Source: Deltaproteobacteria bacterium (GTDB lineage Bacteria > Desulfobacterota > UBA8473). Taken from it: a DNA stretch of 21,744 nt. A model generated the notes under the pieces. It was given only the letters and a program-made list of their open reading frames with translations. It had not been told where the DNA came from and made no database searches. The stretch is from assembly GCA_030623035.1 (NCBI GenBank), contig JAUXFK010000014.1, positions 1-21,744 on the forward strand. Reading direction: 5' to 3'. Of this stretch, positions 16,730 through 21,744 are shown in pieces (the stretch's first letter is position 1; each line of letters opens with the position of its first letter). Both the position numbers and the translations under genes were made by a program.

Positions 16730-17318
16730 ATCCCGGGGGCATATCGCTGTTTTTATGGATAGAGATGGAACGATAATTGATGAATTGGGCTTCTTAAAAG
16801 ATCCGAATGATTTGAATATAATACCAGGCGCTGTGGATGCAATCAGTTTGATCAACAGGGCTCAGATGAAAGCAGTTATTGTCACGAACCAGTCAGGAGT
16901 GGCCAGGGGGTATTTCTCTGAAGAAACACTAGAAAAGATTCATCAAAGATTGAAAGAGATATTAATGAAAAAAGGTGCTTACATAGATGCAATATACTAT
17001 TGTCCCCACCATCCTGAAGAGGGCCATCCAGAATACCGAAAGAGATGTAACTGCCGCAAGCCGTATTCAGGAATGCTTGATTTGGCCGCAAAAGACTTAT
17101 CGGTAGATTTGGAGCATTCTTATGTTGTCGGTGATAAGATAATCGATATTAAACTCGCACATCGCGTGGGAGCTAAAGGGGTTCTTGTCTTAACAGGATA
17201 CGGTAAAGTTGAGGTGGAATTATTAGATGACGCTCTAAAGTTGAGACCTCATTATATTGCAAAGGATATACTCGAAGCAGTAAACTGGATTCTATTCGAT
17301 CTGGGCAAAAAAGTGTAA
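16719..17318 (+). CDS. gmhB: D-glycero-beta-D-manno-heptose 1,7-bisphosphate 7-phosphatase GmhB
   Basis: HAD-family phosphatase that removes the 7-phosphate in the ADP-heptose pathway, feeding the heptosyltransferases on either side. The catalytic motif is FMDRDGT, with D14 and D16. VTNQSGVARG is motif II. The zinc site is C95, H97, C110 and C112 (CPHHP...RCNCRKP), and VGDKIIDI supplies the last acidic motif. Length 199 is normal. AAGGGG lies about 9 nt before the ATG within waaF, and its TAA overlaps the waaC start by one base. The partner enzymes GmhA and HldE are not in the window. The zinc-loop pattern favours GmhB over the related histidinol phosphatase. Confidence 0.93.
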   Translation: MQNESRGHIAVFMDRDGTIIDELGFLKDPNDLNIIPGAVDAISLINRAQMKAVIVTNQSGVARGYFSEETLEKIHQRLKEILMKKGAYIDAIYYCPHHPEEGHPEYRKRCNCRKPYSGMLDLAAKDLSVDLEHSYVVGDKIIDIKLAHRVGAKGVLVLTGYGKVEVELLDDALKLRPHYIAKDILEAVNWILFDLGKKV

Positions 17319-18370
17319 TGAAAATATTGATTGTAAAATTAAGTGCGATCGGCGATGTGGTTCATACCCTTCCCTGTCTGGAATCTCTGCGAGCAGCATA
17401 TCCTGAAAGTCAGATTACATGGTTGATAGAAGAGGATGCCAATGAGATAATTAAAGGGCATCCTTGCTTAGATCATGTGTTGGTTTCCAGAAGAAAAACC
17501 TGGATAAAAAACATCTTTAAGCCGTCTAAATCGATTCAAACGATCCATGAGATAGGCTCATTTATTAAAGAGTTGAGAAGAAAAGATTACGATATTGTTG
17601 TCGATTTTCAGGGACTTTTTAAAAGCGGGGTACTCACACGTTTAAGTGGTTCTAAAAGAAGGGTAGGTTATGATAAGTCTCGAGAATTTAGCTATTTTTT
17701 TCTAAATGAAAGGGTTTTACCGTATAATCAGGATTTGCATGCAGTACAAAGATATATTAACCTTGCCAGATATTCGGGGGGCAAGGCAATTGAGCCGAAG
17801 TTTTTCATCCCAATACAAGAGGATAATATTAAATGCGTTAAGAAATTTTTAATAGAAAACAACATAAAAGAAGGGGATAGGATAATAGCCATAAATCCAG
17901 GTTCAGGATGGGATACCAAGCTATGGGGGTGGGAAAGATTTAGTGCTTTGTCCGATAGGATAATCGACACTCTTGATGCTCGGATTGTTTTAACCGGTAG
18001 TGAAAATGACCGCTCATTGATAGATGCGATCTCTAATAAAATGCAGGGGGCAGTATGTAATACGGCCGGAAGGATGAGTTTGAAAGATCTGGCGTATCTT
18101 TTAAGCCTGGTGGATTTGATGGTTACAACGGATACAGGGCCAATGCATATTGCATCAGCAATGGAAACTCCAACAATAGCCCTCTTTGGGCCGACAGCGC
18201 CTTGGAGGACAGGGCCTTATGGTAATAATCATACAATTATAAAAAGCAATCTTGAGTGCAGTCCCTGCTTCAAGAAAAGATGCGATACAACAAAATGTAT
18301 GGAGGAGATCACTGTCGATAGAGTACTATCTGCAGTATCAGAAAAATTAAGCTCATTGGAAAATATGTAA
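17318..18370 (+). CDS. waaC: LPS heptosyltransferase I (WaaC)
   Basis: GT9 enzyme that adds the first heptose to Kdo. It starts MKILIVKLSAIGDVVHTLP, placing the catalytic-base aspartate at D13 exactly as in E. coli WaaC. The region FQGLFKSGVLTRLSG, the nucleotide-side motifs NPGSGWDTKLWGWERF and TTDTGPMHIASAMETPTIALFGPT, and the overall length (350) agree. A C-terminal CSPCFKKRCDTTKCM block is shared in pattern with the other two GT9 proteins here. The ATG overlaps the gmhB stop codon. Five of its 21 arginines use CGN codons, close to the local norm. Assignment as transferase I rather than another GT9 rests on the N-terminal sequence. Confidence 0.88.
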   Translation: MKILIVKLSAIGDVVHTLPCLESLRAAYPESQITWLIEEDANEIIKGHPCLDHVLVSRRKTWIKNIFKPSKSIQTIHEIGSFIKELRRKDYDIVVDFQGLFKSGVLTRLSGSKRRVGYDKSREFSYFFLNERVLPYNQDLHAVQRYINLARYSGGKAIEPKFFIPIQEDNIKCVKKFLIENNIKEGDRIIAINPGSGWDTKLWGWERFSALSDRIIDTLDARIVLTGSENDRSLIDAISNKMQGAVCNTAGRMSLKDLAYLLSLVDLMVTTDTGPMHIASAMETPTIALFGPTAPWRTGPYGNNHTIIKSNLECSPCFKKRCDTTKCMEEITVDRVLSAVSEKLSSLENM

Positions 18371-18452
18371 CAGTTTAGCACAATAAGGCTTTCCCCTTGT
18401 GGTTAAAAGATCAGATCAGAGGAATGCATACATAAATTTAAAAGGAGGTATA

Positions 18453-18623
18453 ATGAGTATTAGCAAAGAGCTATTGGATATATTGGCATGCCCAAAATGT
18501 AAGGGTGATATATACATAAATGAGAAAGAAGATGGGCTGATCTGTGATAAGTGCAAGTTGATGTATGAAATTAAGGACGATATTCCGGTTATGCTCATTG
18601 ATGAGGCAAAACCAATATCGTAG
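18453..18623 (+). CDS. Trm112/YcaR-type small zinc-ribbon protein
   Basis: A 56-residue protein of the Trm112/UPF0434 family: MSISKELLDILACPKCKGD...LICDKCKLMYEIKDDIPVMLID. Two Cys pairs (CPKC and CDKC) form the zinc ribbon, and the ending DDIPVML is the family hallmark. Members act as small activating partners of methyltransferases in eukaryotes and archaea. The bacterial YcaR role is unsettled, but in E. coli ycaR also lies among LPS genes (msbA-lpxK-ycaR-kdsB). The ATG at 18453 is preceded by AAAGGAGG (18441-18448), the strongest Shine-Dalgarno in the window; the frame also extends to an ATG at 18399, without such a site. An 82-base gap separates it from waaC. Confidence 0.9.
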   Translation: MSISKELLDILACPKCKGDIYINEKEDGLICDKCKLMYEIKDDIPVMLIDEAKPIS

Positions 18624-18633
18624 TAAAATCAAT

Positions 18634-19707
18634 ATGCCCCACTGGATAAGAGGTATGCCTTCTAGAATATTAATAATAAAGATGAGATATATTGGGGATA
18701 CTATACTTATTACACCTTTGCTGAAGGCCTTGAAAGATGGTATACCGGATGCCTTTATAGATATTTTGGTTAATAAAGATACACATCAGATGTTGGCCGA
18801 TAACCCATATTTAAATAATACATGGATATTCGATTACCATAGATCAAGAAAAAGGCTCGGTTATAATCTGAAGTTTTTTTTAAATATTAGAAGGCAAAGA
18901 TACGATACTGTGATTGACTTAACCAACAATGATCGTTCCTCACTGATTACTTTTTTGTCAGGGGCTTCTTTAAGGATCGGATATCAGAAGAGGCATTTAA
19001 TTCGGCAAAGATTGTTTTACAATAAGATAATAGATCAGAAAATGAAGAATATTCATATTGTTGACTATCATCTGAAGGCTGCTGAAGAGATGGGTTTGCC
19101 CGTTTTGGATCGGAAACCTTTTATTGTAGTCCTACCTGAAAAAATAAGAGATATCGAACGGAAACTCTATGATTATATCGGCTTAAAAGCAGATGAACCT
19201 TTTGTCATTATTCACCCCGGGGCAAGACGCTGGTATAAGAGCTGGCCTGTTGAGAAATTTGCAATGCTCGCTGATTCTATCATAGAAGAATACAATATCC
19301 ATGTCGTACTGGCTGGGAATGAAAATGACGAAGCAGTTGCTTTAAAGATAAGATCGAACATGAAAGAGAATGCAATAAATATGGTGGGTAAAGTCTCTCT
19401 GTCAGAACTTCCCTCATTTGTGAAAAAGGCGCTCTGTTTAATTGGGAATGATTCAGCAGCTATCCACATCGCCACATCAGTAGGAACTCCTGTAATAGCT
19501 CTTTTTGGGCCAACAGATTGGAGATGCTGGGGACCTCTGAGAGATCATGATCGTGTCTTTGCTGCGGAATTTTCATGTAGACCATGCGGTCATACTCGCC
19601 CTGATTGTCCTTTTGGGGACAGTTACTGTATGAGTGAAATAAACTTTGAACAGATTTGGCCTGCAGTCAAGGATACGATTTCTGCAAGACTGAAAAGAGA
19701 AAGATGA
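18634..19707 (+). CDS. Glycosyltransferase family 9 protein, probable third heptosyltransferase (WaaQ-like)
   Basis: A third GT9 protein (357 residues from this start). It has the N-terminal ILIIKMRYIGDTILITPLL with the family's catalytic-type Asp, then IDLTNNDRSS, FVIIHPGARRWYKSWPVEKFA, LIGNDSAAIHIATSVGTPVIALFGPTDWRCWGP and a C-terminal block CRPCGHTRPDCPFGDSYCM. The RYIGD N-terminus and the WKSWP-type nucleotide motif resemble the 'putative heptosyltransferase III' group (RfaQ). The acceptor is unknown, and transfer of a sugar other than heptose is possible. Candidate starts are 18601 (overlapping the Trm112 gene), 18634 and 18655, none with a good ribosome site. I chose 18634, just after the upstream stop codon. 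Seven of its 28 arginines use CGN codons. Confidence 0.82.
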   Translation: MPHWIRGMPSRILIIKMRYIGDTILITPLLKALKDGIPDAFIDILVNKDTHQMLADNPYLNNTWIFDYHRSRKRLGYNLKFFLNIRRQRYDTVIDLTNNDRSSLITFLSGASLRIGYQKRHLIRQRLFYNKIIDQKMKNIHIVDYHLKAAEEMGLPVLDRKPFIVVLPEKIRDIERKLYDYIGLKADEPFVIIHPGARRWYKSWPVEKFAMLADSIIEEYNIHVVLAGNENDEAVALKIRSNMKENAINMVGKVSLSELPSFVKKALCLIGNDSAAIHIATSVGTPVIALFGPTDWRCWGPLRDHDRVFAAEFSCRPCGHTRPDCPFGDSYCMSEINFEQIWPAVKDTISARLKRER

Positions 19708-19744
19708 GACTTTTAAGGGTTGCATGGGAGTATAAAGAATCTTA

Positions 19745-20872
19745 ATGGGTGAAAAAGCAAAATTGGCATTTTGTCTTTTTAAGTATTTTCCATTTGGCGG
19801 TTTGCAGCGGGATTTTATGCAAATCGCAAATGTTTGCCTAACGCGTGGTCATCAAGTAGATGTATATAGTAGCTCCTGGAAGGGAAAGATTCCTGATGGT
19901 CTAAAGGTTTCAATAATCTCGGCTTCGGGTTTTACAAACCACCGGCGTTGTGAATCTTTTGCGAAAAGGCTAAATGAATCTTTATCTACAGGCAATTATA
20001 ATGCTGTTGTCGGATTCAATAAGATGCCTGGGCTGGATGTATATTTTGCAGCGGATACTTGTTTTGCTGCTAAGGCGCTTACAAGAAGCTTTTGGTATCG
20101 TTTGACTCCACGCTGTCGGAGTTATTTGCATTTAGAACGAGCGGTTTTTAATAGAGGCTCAAAGACAGAAGTATTGTTGATCTCAGAAAATGAGAGAGAC
20201 CTTTTTATGCAATACTATGGAACCGACGAAAACCGTTTCCACATGTTGCCTCCAGGGATAGAAGAAGATCGTTTTGCGCTTTACGATAAAAATGATGTAT
20301 TTACTGAGCTAAGCAGCGAGTTCTCTATTGAGTTGAATCAAAAAATCGTATTAATGATCGGTTCTAGCTTTAAGACCAAGGGGGTTGACCGTGCAATCAG
20401 AGCACTATCCGCATTGCCCTCAAATCTTCGCAAAGAAACGATTTTAATGATCGTTGGTGAAGGTAAAGCAAGACCCTTTAATAGAATGGCCGGCCGTATG
20501 GGAGTTTTAGATAAGGTGCACTTTGCAGGGGGACGTGAAGATATACCAAGGTTTTTACAGGCAGCCGATCTTTTATTACACCCTGCATATCAAGAAACAG
20601 CAGGAATCGTTTTAATAGAAGCCATGGCTGCCGGGTTACCGGTTCTAGTAACCGACACCTGTGGATACTCCAGCCATGTTGAACGTGCGGGTGCTGGAAA
20701 GATTATCCCTTCGCCCTTCAGACAGGATACACTCAATGAAATGTTGGCCTCCATGTTGGCTTCTAATAGAAAAAACGGGTGGGGGAAAAATGGCAGAGAT
20801 TATATCAACAAAATAGGTGTCTTCAATCGATGGGAAAAGGCTGCGGATGTTATTGAAGAGGTGGCAACGTGA
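19745..20872 (+). CDS. waaG: LPS core glucosyltransferase WaaG (RfaG)
   Basis: GT4 enzyme that adds the first outer-core hexose (glucose in E. coli) to heptose II. The sequence follows E. coli WaaG through its whole length: FCLFKYFPFGGLQRDFM at the donor/membrane-binding N-terminus, VVGFNKMPGLDVYFAADTC, FHMLPPGIEEDRF, KGVDRAIRALSALP, and the EX7E motif with E284 and E292 in HPAYQETAGIVLIEAMAAGLPVL. Length 375 against 374 in E. coli. Arginine codons shift sharply: 16 of 27 are CGN, against 0 of 10 in lpxA and 7 of 28 in the preceding gene. The ribosome site is weak (GGGAG about 14 nt upstream). The final GTGA overlaps waaP by 4 bases. Confidence 0.95.
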   Translation: MGEKAKLAFCLFKYFPFGGLQRDFMQIANVCLTRGHQVDVYSSSWKGKIPDGLKVSIISASGFTNHRRCESFAKRLNESLSTGNYNAVVGFNKMPGLDVYFAADTCFAAKALTRSFWYRLTPRCRSYLHLERAVFNRGSKTEVLLISENERDLFMQYYGTDENRFHMLPPGIEEDRFALYDKNDVFTELSSEFSIELNQKIVLMIGSSFKTKGVDRAIRALSALPSNLRKETILMIVGEGKARPFNRMAGRMGVLDKVHFAGGREDIPRFLQAADLLLHPAYQETAGIVLIEAMAAGLPVLVTDTCGYSSHVERAGAGKIIPSPFRQDTLNEMLASMLASNRKNGWGKNGRDYINKIGVFNRWEKAADVIEEVAT

Positions 20873-21687
20873 TCGTATTGCCAGAGAGTTGGATTGAGCG
20901 CTTCGAAGGCGAGGATATCTTCAAGCAGCTATTCAATTTACAAGGTACCCTCTATCGAGAAAAAGAGGGACGCAAGACACTACGCTTTTCTTTTAATGGT
21001 AAATATTATTTTACAAAAATCCATCGCGGTGTAGGATGGAAAGAGATAATAAAGAATTTGTCACAATTGCGTCTGCCGGTCTTCAGTGCTCAGAATGAAT
21101 GGAACGCAATAAAGCGTCTGGATCAATTCGGCATCAAAACCATGCGTTTGGTTGGATACGGTAAAAGAGGCTGGAATCCTGCACGGTTACAATCCTTTGT
21201 GATCGTGGAAGAATTAGAAAACACCATAAGCCTTGAAGATTTATGTGGAAGCTGGGCCTCGTCTAAACCGAGTTATGCCCTAAAAAGGGCGTTGACAATA
21301 GAAGTGGCAAAAATTGCCAGAACACTGCATGAAAACGGAATGAACCATCGGGATTTTTATATTTGCCATTTCTTACTCGATGTATCAAATGGTAAAGACT
21401 CTATCAATCCTAACTCTTTACATCTTTATCTGATTGATCTGCATCGCATGAAGATAACGCGTAAAACATCATGGCGCAATCGAGTGAAAGATATCGCCGC
21501 CTTGTACTTTTCCAGCATGGACATCGGTTTAACGAAGCTGGATTTAATGCGTTTTATCAGGATATATCAAAGGAAGCCATTGCGAGAGACTCTGTATAAA
21601 GATAGGTTTTTTTGGTGGTACGTTAGAAGACGTGCAATTTCGCTTTATCGAAAGGAGTTCCATAGAGAACCCGCAGTTATTTGGTAA
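20869..21687 (+). CDS. waaP: LPS core heptose I kinase WaaP (RfaP)
   Basis: Protein-kinase-like enzyme that phosphorylates heptose I of the inner core, which strengthens outer-membrane cross-linking by divalent cations. The 272 residues match E. coli/Pseudomonas WaaP: LQGTLYREKEGRKTLRF, ATP-binding K50 in YYFTKIHRG, KEIIKNL, NEWNAIKRL, TISLEDLC, the catalytic loop NHRDFYICHFLL with D162 at the same number as in E. coli, YLIDLHRM for metal binding, and LYFSSMDIGLT. E. coli has Cys where this has Phe after HRD. The start is GTG within the end of waaG. Eighteen of 27 arginines are CGN, the highest share I counted. Confidence 0.95.
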   Translation: MIVLPESWIERFEGEDIFKQLFNLQGTLYREKEGRKTLRFSFNGKYYFTKIHRGVGWKEIIKNLSQLRLPVFSAQNEWNAIKRLDQFGIKTMRLVGYGKRGWNPARLQSFVIVEELENTISLEDLCGSWASSKPSYALKRALTIEVAKIARTLHENGMNHRDFYICHFLLDVSNGKDSINPNSLHLYLIDLHRMKITRKTSWRNRVKDIAALYFSSMDIGLTKLDLMRFIRIYQRKPLRETLYKDRFFWWYVRRRAISLYRKEFHREPAVIW

Positions 21688-21708
21688 TATATCGGGAGCT
21701 TCAAATAA

Positions 21709-21744
21709 GTGAATACACTTATACACATTGGTTACCATAAAACA
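21709..21744 (+). CDS. N-terminal fragment of a probable sulfotransferase, cut by the window edge
   Basis: A GTG at 21709-21711 directly follows an in-frame TAA (21706-21708), so translation must start there or later. GGGAG (21694-21698) lies 10 nt upstream. The 12 visible residues read (M)NTLIHIGYHKT. This matches the opening of bacterial sulfotransferase-domain proteins, which begin 'IHIGyhKTGTTwLQ' where HKTGTT is the PAPS 5'-phosphosulfate loop. The gene is co-directional and 21 bases after waaP, so it is probably in the same transcript and may modify the LPS core or another surface glycan. Only 12 residues are visible, so the family call is tentative. Confidence 0.55.
   Translation, partial: MNTLIHIGYHKT

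Noticed and set aside
18380..18412. Possible hairpin CACAA..AGG/CCTTGTG after waaC
   Set aside because: The stem is short and bulged, with no T-run; not convincing as a terminator.

Overview
The window is a single, fully co-directional (+ strand) block of cell-envelope genes from a Gram-negative bacterium. It carries nearly the whole route from outer-membrane protein assembly to lipid A, Kdo transfer and heptose-containing LPS core. The base composition is AT-rich by eye, and most genes use AGA/AGG for arginine. The order lolD (tail)-bamA-ompH-lpxD-fabZ-lpxA-lpxI-Gfo/Idh-lpxB-lptF-msbA-DUF374-waaA-lpxK-waaF-gmhB-waaC resembles envelope clusters of deltaproteobacterial lineages (Desulfobacterota and relatives). 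Related phyla such as Nitrospirota are not excluded. This assignment rests on gene order and family knowledge, not on a search.

Layout. Bases 1-78 are the C-terminus of an ABC ATPase, probably LolD. Bases 129-3373 hold the OMP assembly genes (BamA with an extra N-terminal domain, and the Skp/OmpH chaperone). Bases 3374-3547 are a large imperfect inverted repeat flanked by an exact 8-bp direct repeat; it looks like a small MITE-type insertion placed at the ompH stop codon. Bases 3575-9039 are the lipid A genes lpxD, fabZ, lpxA, lpxI, a Gfo/Idh-type oxidoreductase and lpxB. Bases 9179-12182 are the transport genes lptF and msbA. Bases 12183-12533 are non-coding and carry a hairpin repeat of the widespread ATTCCCGC...GCGGGAAT type. 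Bases 12534-15636 encode a DUF374 acyltransferase-like protein, Kdo transferase and lipid A 4'-kinase. Bases 15647-19707 are the heptose-core genes: waaF, gmhB, waaC, a Trm112-like small protein and a third GT9 transferase. Bases 19745-21687 are waaG and waaP. At 21709 a new GTG-started gene begins, and its first 12 residues look like the start of a sulfotransferase.

How the genes work together. LpxA, LpxD, LpxI, LpxB and LpxK make the lipid A precursor, and FabZ competes for the 3-hydroxyacyl-ACP that the acyltransferases use. WaaA adds Kdo, and the DUF374 protein is a candidate for secondary acylation. WaaC, WaaF and a third GT9 enzyme add heptose; GmhB is the only ADP-heptose pathway enzyme present here. 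WaaG and WaaP extend and phosphorylate the core. MsbA flips the product, LptF is part of the export machine, and BamA with OmpH assembles the outer-membrane partners. lpxC, LpxL/LpxM homologues, Kdo synthesis genes, gmhA, hldE and lptG are not in the window.

The most unusual points are: the insertion-like palindrome between ompH and lpxD; the abrupt arginine-codon shift at waaG-waaP, whose proteins closely resemble the gammaproteobacterial enzymes; the truncated sulfotransferase start at the edge; a lone GnnA-like oxidoreductase embedded in the lpx genes; and a shared four-cysteine C-terminal motif in all three GT9 transferases. I did not find a convincing wholly new system.
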